This document shows, piece by piece, positions 8,440 to 15,783 of a stretch of 64,000 nucleotides of DNA. Numbering within the stretch: position 1 is the stretch's first letter; every line of letters starts with the position of its first letter. The notes under the pieces are model-generated. The model saw only the letters and a program-made list of their open reading frames with translations, was not told the DNA's origin and did not search any database. Both the position numbers and the translations under genes were made by a program. Source of the DNA: Streptomyces sp. ICBB 8177 (GTDB lineage: Bacteria; Actinomycetota; Actinomycetes; Streptomycetales; Streptomycetaceae); NCBI RefSeq assembly GCF_003144095.1, contig NZ_NSKH01000023.1:544964-608963 (forward strand), in the 5' to 3' direction.

Positions 8440-9396
8440 ATGGCCGCTGGCTCGTTCGAGGGGCAGTACGTCTGGCATCCGGCGGCCGACGACAGCCAGC
8501 TGGCCCGGGCCTGCACCGATGTGCGGGCGGGACGGTACTTCGGCGCACAGCAGGTGCTGCTGGACGCGCGGGACGACTTCGACCTGCGGGCCCACCGCTC
8601 ACTGGTGCTCGCCTCCGAGGCCGCCGACTCCGACCTCGCGGAACGCTGGCTGGCGGAGGAACCCAGCGCCGAATCGGCCCTGTTGTGGGCCCGGGTGGCG
8701 ATGCTGCGCGCGTTGCGGACGGCCGACGCGGGCGATCACCGGGCACCGGCGCTGACCCGCATAGCGGAGACCGCGTGCGAACGCGCCGCGGCCCTGTGGC
8801 CGCAGGACCCGACGCCCTGGGTCGCCCAACTCGCCCTGGCACGGCTCAACCGGCCCGCCGACCCCGCGCCGCAGGGGCTGCTGACCGGGCCACCGGGACC
8901 GTGGTATCTGTTCGCCCGCATCCTGCGGCTCGACCCGTGGAACCGCGAGGCGCACCACCGCTTCCTGTCCTTCTTCTTCACCCGCTACGGCGGCTCGGCC
9001 AGCGCCCGGTGGGACGTCGCCTCCTTCCTCAGCCACCGCGCCCCGGCCACCTCGGCCCTGCGCTTACTCCCGCTGGTGGCGCTGGTCGAGGAGTACAACT
9101 CGACCGCCCCGCTGGCCGACCGGACGTGGGAGCAGAGCCAGTGGCGGTCCACCGCGATGGCCATCTACCACAACTGGCTTCCCACGGTGAGCGGTTACCG
9201 CTTCACCCCGGTGCTCGACCTGGCCTACCTGGCGCACGCGCTGTTCATGGCACGGCGTGAACTGGAGGCCCGCGAGGTCTTCACCGCCATGGGGCCGTAC
9301 GCCTCGCGCATGCCGTGGAGTGTGTTCGGCGCCCCGGACGAGCAGTTGACGAAGGCCAGACGCTCCTGCGGGCTCCCGGTCCCGGCCGGGACGTGA
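8440..9396 (+). CDS. Hypothetical protein, helical-repeat-like, contains a TTA codon
   Basis: Cytoplasmic protein of 318 residues that I do not recognise with certainty. It is rich in Ala, Leu, Arg and Trp and reads like a TPR-type helical repeat protein; the WLAEEPSAESALLWARVAMLRAL pattern recalls the DUF4034 group, a weak suggestion only. The ATG was chosen because a long GGAGGGGGGG tract ends two bases before it; an earlier in-frame start would add 33 residues of low quality. Codon 209 (9064-9066) is TTA, the only TTA I found in a gene here. In streptomycetes TTA is read by the bldA tRNA, so translation may be restricted to late growth or development. No signal peptide or membrane segment. 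Confidence 0.7.
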   Translation: MAAGSFEGQYVWHPAADDSQLARACTDVRAGRYFGAQQVLLDARDDFDLRAHRSLVLASEAADSDLAERWLAEEPSAESALLWARVAMLRALRTADAGDHRAPALTRIAETACERAAALWPQDPTPWVAQLALARLNRPADPAPQGLLTGPPGPWYLFARILRLDPWNREAHHRFLSFFFTRYGGSASARWDVASFLSHRAPATSALRLLPLVALVEEYNSTAPLADRTWEQSQWRSTAMAIYHNWLPTVSGYRFTPVLDLAYLAHALFMARRELEAREVFTAMGPYASRMPWSVFGAPDEQLTKARRSCGLPVPAGT

Positions 9397-9507
9397 CCGC
9401 CCACTCCCGATTTCCCCCGCGACTCCCCGTATTCGCCCGCGCATTCACCCCGGTGATGTCCCACGGCGACGCCCGTAACCGTCCGTCCCCCAGAAAGGTC
9501 CGCGGTT

Positions 9508-11055
9508 GTGTCCGAGCGCATCTCTCCATCCCGCGTTTCCCGTCCGAAAACCGGCCGGCACGCCCCGCCGGCCACCCTGGACGACGACGCGACGCTGCAC
9601 GCGATGGGCTACCCGCGGAAACTCACCCGCAGATTCCGCGCGTTCGACAATTTCGCCATCTCGTTCACCATCATCAACATCATCTCCGGGATCTTCTCCT
9701 CCTTCGGCCTGGGGATGAACGCCGGAGGCCCGCGCGTCCTGGTCTTCGGCTGGATCGGCGTGGCCGTGATGGTGCTGTTCGTGGGAGCCGCGATGGGCGA
9801 GATAGCCTCCGCGTATCCGACCAGCGGCGCGCTGTACTTCTCCGCGGGCAAACTGGCCAAGCGGCACCGCGGCGCGTGGTCGTGGTACACCGGCTGGCTC
9901 AACTTCGTCGGACAGGTGGGAGGCACGGCGGCCACCGACTTCGCCGCCGCCACCTTCATCCAGGCGTTCGTCGCCATGCAGTGGCCGCACTACCACGCCA
10001 CCACCCAGCGCACCGTGCTGATCACCGCCGTGATCCTGCTGCTCCAGGCCCTGGCGAACACCTACACCGTGCAACTGGTCGCCCTGCTCAACCGGATATC
10101 CGTGTGGTGGCTGCTGGTCGGCATGGTGGTGATCGTCGGGTGCCTGATCGCCGTGCCCTCGCACCACCAACCGCTCTCGTTCGTCGGCCACTTCGCCAAC
10201 AACACCGGTTTCTCCTCCAGCCTGTACGCCGGAATGCTCGGACTGCTGGTGACCAGCTGGACGTTCACCGGCTTCGACGGCAGCTTCCACATGTCGGAGG
10301 AGACCGTCCAGGCCACCGTCAACGCGCCCAAGGGCATCATGCGCGCCATCGGCTACTCGGCGCTGACCGGTCTGATCCTCATGCTCGCCCTGGTCTTCGC
10401 CATCCGCGACTACGCGGGCGAGGCGTCCGACGCCGCGCCGCCGGTGCGCATCCTCGTCGACGCGCTCGGCGACGGCACCGCGAAGCTCCTGCTGCTCATC
10501 GTCATCGGCGCCATGCTCTTTTGCGGACTGGCCAACATGACCAGCAACACCCGCCAGATCTTCGCCTTCTCGCGGGACGGCGCGATGCCCGGCTCCCGCT
10601 GGTGGCACACCGTCTCGCCGCGCACCCGCACCCCCGTCAAGGCCGTCTGGCTCGCCGCCGTGTGCTCCCTGATCCTGGTGGTGCCCGGCTGGTGGTCCGA
10701 CACCGCCTTCTACGCCGTGGTGTCCGTGAACGTCGTCGGGCTCTTCCTCGCCTACGCGGTGCCGATCTTCCTGCGGCTGCGGCTGGAGACCTTCGAGCCC
10801 GGCCCGTGGAACCTGGGCCGCTACGGCAAGCCGGTGGCGGGCGTCGCGGTGGTGTGGATCGTCCTGAGCAGCGTGCTGTTCATGCTCCCGCAGGCCTCGC
10901 CGATCACCGCGAAGTCCTTCAACTACGCCCCCGTGGCACTCGGCGCGGTCCTGGTCATCGCCACCGTCTGGTGGTTCGCCACCGCCCGCAGGCGCTTCAA
11001 GGGCCCGGTGAGCTACGGCACCCCCGACGAGGTCGCGGCGATGGACCTGATCTGA
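9508..11055 (+). CDS. APC-superfamily amino-acid permease
   Basis: Membrane transporter of 515 residues with about 12 transmembrane helices. It begins with a MGYPRKLTRRFRAFDNFAISFTIIN segment and has GEIASAYPTSGALYFSAGKLA, a signature of the GABA/choline/amino-acid branch of the APC family. It belongs to a different branch from the two permeases in the choline blocks. The start is GTG with AAAGG about 10 bases upstream. Substrate cannot be told from sequence; amines, GABA or amino acids are all possible. The gene stands alone on its strand, ends in a TGACG-N3-CGTCA palindrome that supplies its stop codon, and is followed by a hairpin shared with the convergent ABC genes. Confidence 0.83.
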   Translation: MSERISPSRVSRPKTGRHAPPATLDDDATLHAMGYPRKLTRRFRAFDNFAISFTIINIISGIFSSFGLGMNAGGPRVLVFGWIGVAVMVLFVGAAMGEIASAYPTSGALYFSAGKLAKRHRGAWSWYTGWLNFVGQVGGTAATDFAAATFIQAFVAMQWPHYHATTQRTVLITAVILLLQALANTYTVQLVALLNRISVWWLLVGMVVIVGCLIAVPSHHQPLSFVGHFANNTGFSSSLYAGMLGLLVTSWTFTGFDGSFHMSEETVQATVNAPKGIMRAIGYSALTGLILMLALVFAIRDYAGEASDAAPPVRILVDALGDGTAKLLLLIVIGAMLFCGLANMTSNTRQIFAFSRDGAMPGSRWWHTVSPRTRTPVKAVWLAAVCSLILVVPGWWSDTAFYAVVSVNVVGLFLAYAVPIFLRLRLETFEPGPWNLGRYGKPVAGVAVVWIVLSSVLFMLPQASPITAKSFNYAPVALGAVLVIATVWWFATARRRFKGPVSYGTPDEVAAMDLI

Positions 11056-11065
11056 CGCAGCGTCA
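11053..11065. repeat. TGACG-N3-CGTCA palindrome at permease stop codon
   Basis: Sequence TGACGCAGCGTCA. Its first three bases are the stop codon of the permease. One of seven exact copies in the window. Confidence 0.85.
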
Positions 11066-11077
11066 AGCCAACTGCTG

Positions 11078-11110
11078 AAGGCGGCCGGTGCCCCCCGCGC
11101 CGGTCGCCTT
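11078..11110. terminator. Bidirectional terminator, permease / ABC genes
   Basis: AAGGCGGCCGG (11078-11088) pairs with CCGGTCGCCTT (11100-11110) at 10 of 11 positions. It lies between convergent genes. Confidence 0.75.
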
Positions 11111-11116
11111 CGTGTC

Positions 11117-12817
11117 CTATGCCGTGAGCGACCTGGCGCGGTCGGTCGTCCAGCGCAGGAGGGCTGCCGCCAGGACCGCGGCCATCACCGCCGCGGTCAC
11201 CACCGAGCCCGCGGTGCCGTGGCGCAGGGCGAGGGTGAAGGGCAGGGCCATCGCGACCAGTGCCGTCAGCGAACCGGCCGCGTACCACAGCAGGAACAGC
11301 AGGGGGCCCATGCTGCCGGTGGGGGACTGCGCGGGCGACAGCAGCAGATGCTGCCTGTTCGCGCCCCGGCAGGCGTTGACCAGCCCGGCCGCGATTAGCG
11401 GCGGCACCGCCGCCGGGGCGAGGAAGGCCCGCGCCCCCGCCCCCAGCCACAGCGTCACCCCGCACACCCCGCACGCCCCCAGCAGGGCCAGCGCCCCCGG
11501 CAGGATCGCGTGCCGCAGCATCAGCGAGCGGTACGGGTACGGCGACCAGGAACCGCGCCGGGTGTCGTCGGTCTCCAGCCGCGCGGGCTCCAGCACCTGG
11601 GCGACCGCGCCGTAGGCGAAGGCCAGCGCGACCACGGTCGCCCCCACCGCCGTGCCGCCGTGCGCCCCGGCCGCCACGACCGCCGCCAGGGTGGCCAGTG
11701 CGGCGTGCACGACCGCGCGGCCCAGGCGGCCCGGGGTGCGCAGCAGCGCCAGCGCGTCCCGCCACGGCACCGCCAGCCATGCCCGGCGCGGGGCGGGCAG
11801 CCGGAAGCGGGCCGGACGTCCGCCGCCCGCCGCACCGGAGGCCACCTGGCGCGCGGTGCGCAGTTCCACCGTGAGCAGCGCGGTCATCACACCGGTCGCG
11901 GTGCGGGAGCGCTGACGTACCGTCGCCAGCGGCAGCGTGCCGGCCGCCCGGTGGGCCGCGGTGACCGCGGCGGCGACCACGACGAGCAGCAGCCCGGCAG
12001 CGACCGGTCCGCCCGGCACCGCCGCCCGCGTCGGCGACAGCGCCGCGAGCCCCGCCCAGCCCCACGGCCCCGACCACAGCTCGGCCCGCTCCAGCCAGCC
12101 CACCCGGTGCCCTGCGACCGCCAGCCCGCACTGCGCGACCAGCGCCAGGAACAGCCCCGTCGCGTACGGCGTCAGCCTGCGCGTCCAGGCCGCCACCCGG
12201 GGGCTGTGCTCGACGCCCATGCCCAGAGCGACGGCCAGCAACGGCAGTCCCGCGGCCCCCACGAGGCACCACCCGAAGGCGGCGGGCAGCCCGACCCGGC
12301 AGGTCAGACCCAGGGCGACCATCCCGATCGCCGCCGCGAGCACACCGGCCGCCGCCGAGACCGACGAGGTGATCCACAGCCACGGCCGCAGCACCCGCCC
12401 GACCCGCACCGGCTGGGCCAGCAGCCAGTCCACGCTCTCCCGGGGCGGCACCACGGGACCGCGCCACAGCGCGTCGCGCGCGCCCAGCAGCAGGCACCCC
12501 ACGCCCAGGGCGCAGGCCCCGGACGGCAGCGCGGCCAGCAGCCCGGAACCGTAACCGGTGTAGTCGGCGCCCATGGACGCCTGGAGGAACAGCCCCAGAC
12601 TCGGCAGCGCGCCCCACACCACGAGCAGCAGCAGGACGCAGTACAGGACGTACGCGACCTGGCCCGCGCGCTTGCGGCGGTGCGGCGCGCGCAGGTCGCG
12701 CAGCAGCCGCAGCGACTCGTCCGTCCAGTCGTCCTCGGCCGACCAGGCGGCGGCGTGGCCGTCCGCCTCGTCGGCGTTCGCGGCTCCGGCGGCCCCGCTC
12801 GTCAGGTCGTCGCTCAC
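11117..12817 (-). CDS. ABC transporter membrane protein, DUF6297-like
   Basis: Polytopic membrane protein of 566 residues with about 12 hydrophobic segments and a cytoplasmic N-terminus (LLRDLRAPHRRKRAG). It resembles the streptomycete DUF6297 proteins that occur as the membrane half of small two-gene ABC systems. GTG overlaps the ATPase stop by four bases (GTGA), so the two are translationally coupled and act together. Substrate and direction are unknown; with no binding protein present an exporter is more likely than an importer. Function beyond ABC membrane subunit is inference from the neighbour. Confidence 0.72.
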   Translation of the reverse strand: MSDDLTSGAAGAANADEADGHAAAWSAEDDWTDESLRLLRDLRAPHRRKRAGQVAYVLYCVLLLLVVWGALPSLGLFLQASMGADYTGYGSGLLAALPSGACALGVGCLLLGARDALWRGPVVPPRESVDWLLAQPVRVGRVLRPWLWITSSVSAAAGVLAAAIGMVALGLTCRVGLPAAFGWCLVGAAGLPLLAVALGMGVEHSPRVAAWTRRLTPYATGLFLALVAQCGLAVAGHRVGWLERAELWSGPWGWAGLAALSPTRAAVPGGPVAAGLLLVVVAAAVTAAHRAAGTLPLATVRQRSRTATGVMTALLTVELRTARQVASGAAGGGRPARFRLPAPRRAWLAVPWRDALALLRTPGRLGRAVVHAALATLAAVVAAGAHGGTAVGATVVALAFAYGAVAQVLEPARLETDDTRRGSWSPYPYRSLMLRHAILPGALALLGACGVCGVTLWLGAGARAFLAPAAVPPLIAAGLVNACRGANRQHLLLSPAQSPTGSMGPLLFLLWYAAGSLTALVAMALPFTLALRHGTAGSVVTAAVMAAVLAAALLRWTTDRARSLTA

Positions 12818-13545
12818 CGGCCGTCGCCCTCCGCGTCCCCGCCGAGCCAGGTCAGCCCGCCGGCGCCGCCGGTCAGCACCTCGTCGGGGGGGCCGTCCGC
12901 GATGAGCGCGCCGTCGCGCAGCACCAGCACCCGGTCGGCCACCGAACGCGCCAGCTCCGCGTGGTGGGTGACCAGCAGCACGCCGACCCCGCCCTCGGTC
13001 TCGGCCGCGATCAGCTCGGCCAGCCGCCTGCGCGCGTCCGGGTCGAGGCGCTGCTCGGGTTCGTCGAGCAGCAGCAGGTCACGCGGCCGCACCAGCGCGG
13101 TGGCCAGCAGCAGCGACTGCAACTGCCCGGAGGACAGCGCGGCCGGCAGCGACCGGGCGTGCTCGGTCAGCAGCCGGTCGGCGAGGACGTGGTCGATCCA
13201 GTCCTCCGCCTCGTCCACGCCGTGCGCGACGGCGACGAGTTGCAGGTGCTCGCGGACGGTCAGGTCCGGATAGCAGGCGGCGGTGTCGCCGACCACCGCG
13301 ACCCGGGCGCGCACCCGCGGGTCGTTCTCGTCCATCGGCAGACCGTCGAAGGTCACCGTGCCGGTGGTCGGGGTGTCGCGGCCCGCGGCGATCCGCAGCA
13401 GGGTGGACTTGCCCGAGCCGTTGTGGCCGAGCAGCGCCACGCACTCGCCCGCCGACAGGTCGAGGTCGATCCGGTGCAGCACCTCGCGCCGCGTGTAGGT
13501 CCGGCTGACGCCGGTCAGCCGTAGTAGCGGTGCGTCCTCGGGCAT
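12814..13545 (-). CDS. ABC transporter ATP-binding protein
   Basis: Cytoplasmic ATPase of 243 residues that energises the membrane protein encoded immediately downstream. Walker A GHNGSGKST, the signature LSSGQ, Walker B LLLLDEP and the switch His in LVTHHAEL are all present. The signature is LSSGQ rather than LSGGQ, a common variant in this subgroup. It is the first gene of a two-gene unit with a four-base overlap. An inverted repeat lies 17 bases upstream of the start, in the region shared with the divergent channel gene. Confidence 0.88.
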   Translation of the reverse strand: MPEDAPLLRLTGVSRTYTRREVLHRIDLDLSAGECVALLGHNGSGKSTLLRIAAGRDTPTTGTVTFDGLPMDENDPRVRARVAVVGDTAACYPDLTVREHLQLVAVAHGVDEAEDWIDHVLADRLLTEHARSLPAALSSGQLQSLLLATALVRPRDLLLLDEPEQRLDPDARRRLAELIAAETEGGVGVLLVTHHAELARSVADRVLVLRDGALIADGPPDEVLTGGAGGLTWLGGDAEGDGR

Positions 13546-13561
13546 GGGCCGGGCTCCTCGT

Positions 13562-13598
13562 CAGACCACGGGCGGAAGGGGCCGCCCGCCGTGGTCTG
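13562..13598. promoter_or_regulatory. Inverted repeat upstream of ABC ATPase gene
   Basis: CAGACCACGG (13562-13571) and CCGTGGTCTG (13589-13598) pair perfectly with a further GCGG/CCGC pairing inside. It sits in the 5' region of the ABC pair, where it could be an operator or an RNA leader hairpin. Confidence 0.5.
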
Positions 13599-13791
13599 GC
13601 TGGGGCGGCCCGGCCATTGTCCACGGTCGGCGGACGCGGGCGGGCACCGGCCGGGGTCACACGAACGGACCGCCCGCGGCGGCGCCCCGCCGCGGGCCGT
13701 GCCAGGGTGGCCGGGAGGCTCCCCGCGGTGGACCGGTGTCCGACTGCCGGACGGGGCCTCGCGCTCACCCGGCGGCGAGGAGGCACGGCAG

Positions 13792-15147
13792 ATGTCGCAG
13801 CCCGCACCGGACGGCACGCCGTCGCACCCCGCCGCGCCCGACCCTCGCGACTCCGTGCGCACCCGCGGCTACCTGATCGTGCTGCTGGTGGCCGCGGTCA
13901 TCGGCGTTCCGGTCTCGGCCGCCGCCTACGGATTCCTGGCCCTGGTGCACGAACTCCAGGACCTCGTCTTCCACGACCTGCCGCGCGGTCTCGGCTTCCA
14001 CGGCACACCGGTGTGGTGGCCGGTGCCCGCGCTCGCGCTGAGCGGCGCCCTGGTCGCGCTGACCCTGCGCCTTCTGCCCGGCACCGGAGGCCACGAGCCG
14101 GCCGACGGGATGTCCACCAAGGGCGTCTCGGCGCTGTCCGACCTGCCCGGCATCGTGATCGCCGCGATCGCCTCGCTGGCGCTGGGCGTGGTGCTGGGCC
14201 CCGAGGCGCCGCTGATCGCGCTGGGCGGCGGGCTGGCCCTGGGCGCGGTCCGCCTGACCGGCCGCGACCTGCCCGGTCAGGCGACACGGGTGGTCTCGGC
14301 GGCGGGCAGCTTCGCCGCGGTCAGCACGCTGCTGGGCTCGCCGCTGCTCGGCGCGTTCCTGCTCATGGAGGCGTCCGGCCTGGGCGGCACGATGCTGGGC
14401 GTGGTGCTGGTGCCCGGGCTGCTGGCGGCCGGCATCGGCGCGCTGATCTTCACCGGCCTCGGCTCCTGGACGGGCCTTGGCACCTATTCGCTCGCCCTCC
14501 ACCACGTGCCGTCCGCCCGCACCCCGGACGCCGGACAGTTCGGCTGGGCGCTGGTCATCGGGCTGGGCGCCGCGCTTGCGGGGGCCGGGGTGCGGTGGCT
14601 CGCGCTGACGATCCGCCCGCACGTGGCCCGCCGCCGGCTGCCGCTCAGCGTGCTGGCGGGCCTGGCCGTGGCCGGGCTGACCGTCGCCTACGCGCAGGGC
14701 ACCGGCCACGGCATCTCCGACGTCCTGTACTCCGGCCAGAACGCCCTCGACCCGCTGCTCGAGCACCGCGCCGGGTACACCGTCGGGGCGCTGGTGCTCC
14801 TGCTGGTCTGCAAGGCGCTCGCGTACGGGGTGTCGCTGAGCGCCTTCCGCGGCGGCCCCATCTTCCCCGCGATGTTCGTCGGCGCGGTCGGCGGCACCGC
14901 GCTGTCGCACGCGGGCGGGCTGCCGGTCACCGCGGGCTTCGCCATGGGCATCGGCGCGATGTGCGTGGCGATGCTGGGGCTGCCGATGACCTCGGTCCTG
15001 CTGGCCACGCTGCTGCTGGGCAGGCCGGGACTGACCGTGATGCCGCTGGTGATCGTCGCGGTGGTGGTCTCCTACGTGGTCTCGACCCGCCTGCGCCTGC
15101 GACAGGAGGCAGCGAGCCCACTGCAGCAGACCGCCTCACACAATTGA
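13792..15147 (+). CDS. ClC-family chloride channel/antiporter
   Basis: Membrane protein of 451 residues in the ClC voltage-gated chloride channel superfamily. The conserved glutamate region reads GPEAPLIALGGG (family form GxExP) and the anion-filter motif is RGGPIFPAMFVGA (GxFxP). An N-terminal serine-filter motif of the GSGIP type is replaced by a GHEPADGMSTKG stretch, so selectivity may differ from classical Cl-/H+ exchangers; fluoride-type or divergent ClCs are alternatives. The ATG follows GAGGAGG by 8 bases. The stop codon lies in a TGACG-N3-CGTCA palindrome, and its last 12 bases overlap the 3' end of convergent soxG. Confidence 0.85.
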   Translation: MSQPAPDGTPSHPAAPDPRDSVRTRGYLIVLLVAAVIGVPVSAAAYGFLALVHELQDLVFHDLPRGLGFHGTPVWWPVPALALSGALVALTLRLLPGTGGHEPADGMSTKGVSALSDLPGIVIAAIASLALGVVLGPEAPLIALGGGLALGAVRLTGRDLPGQATRVVSAAGSFAAVSTLLGSPLLGAFLLMEASGLGGTMLGVVLVPGLLAAGIGALIFTGLGSWTGLGTYSLALHHVPSARTPDAGQFGWALVIGLGAALAGAGVRWLALTIRPHVARRRLPLSVLAGLAVAGLTVAYAQGTGHGISDVLYSGQNALDPLLEHRAGYTVGALVLLLVCKALAYGVSLSAFRGGPIFPAMFVGAVGGTALSHAGGLPVTAGFAMGIGAMCVAMLGLPMTSVLLATLLLGRPGLTVMPLVIVAVVVSYVVSTRLRLRQEAASPLQQTASHN

Positions 15148-15783
15148 CGCGACGTCAGGTACTACTGACCCCGCGTCAGGCACGTACTCCGTCGTCGCGT
15201 CCAGCAGCCAGTCGGCCACATACCCGGCGAACGACGAACGCGTCATCAGCCAGTATCCGGGCCGCCTTTCGTCCCGTGCCGCCAGCAGCACGCCGGCCCG
15301 CGCCAGCGTGGTCTGCGCGCAGCGGCCCGCGCCGAAGGCCCGCGGATGCAGGTCCAGGGGGCAGCCGTGCGCCAGCAGATCGCGGGAGCGGGCCCCGCCG
15401 ACCAGCACGGTGGCGCGCTGCGCGGAGACGTCGGTGACCGCCGCGTACTCCCCGGCGACGGCGGTCCGCAGCCGCTCCTCCAGCCACGCCGCCGACCCGG
15501 GCCGCCCGACGACCAGCCACTCGTCGGGTCCGAGCCACAACGCCGCCAGCTCACCGCAGGTCGCCATGGTGTTGGGCTGCGCGGGCAGCGCCACGCCCAG
15601 CGTGAACCGGACCGTCTCGGCCGCGGGCCCCTTGGCGTCCAGCCGCACCGACAGCTGGGCCAGGAAGGGGAGTTCGGCCAGCCGCACCGCGCCCGCCGAG
15701 GCCCGGGTGACGGCGGCGAAGCGGCCCGCGTACGACGCCAGCGGGCTGACAGGTGCGGGGGTGCGATCGATGTCAGCCGTCAC
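15136..15783 (-). CDS. soxG: Sarcosine oxidase, gamma subunit
   Basis: Subunit of heterotetrameric sarcosine oxidase, which demethylates sarcosine to glycine, passing the methyl group to tetrahydrofolate and giving H2O2. The 215 residues match the gamma-subunit pattern: a SPLASYAGRFAA start, LGPDEWLVVG in the middle, VTDVSAQRATVLVGGARSRDLLAHGCPLDLHPRAF, and a C-terminal YWLMTRSSFAGYVADWL. GTG was chosen for AGGAG six bases upstream; it begins 11 bases inside the end of soxA. The last 12 bases overlap the convergent channel gene, and no separate terminator is visible. Confidence 0.87.
   Translation of the reverse strand: MTADIDRTPAPVSPLASYAGRFAAVTRASAGAVRLAELPFLAQLSVRLDAKGPAAETVRFTLGVALPAQPNTMATCGELAALWLGPDEWLVVGRPGSAAWLEERLRTAVAGEYAAVTDVSAQRATVLVGGARSRDLLAHGCPLDLHPRAFGAGRCAQTTLARAGVLLAARDERRPGYWLMTRSSFAGYVADWLLDATTEYVPDAGSVVPDVASIV
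15145..15157. repeat. TGACG-N3-CGTCA palindrome at ClC stop codon
   Basis: Sequence TGACGCGACGTCA. Its first three bases are the ClC stop codon. A one-mismatch copy (15166-15178) follows 8 bases later, inside the soxG 3' end. Confidence 0.85.

Noticed and set aside
13504-13521. GGCTGAC-GCCG-GTCAGCC in the ABC ATPase gene
   Set aside because: A perfect dyad, but its spacing differs from the dispersed palindrome and it encodes conserved LTGVS residues.
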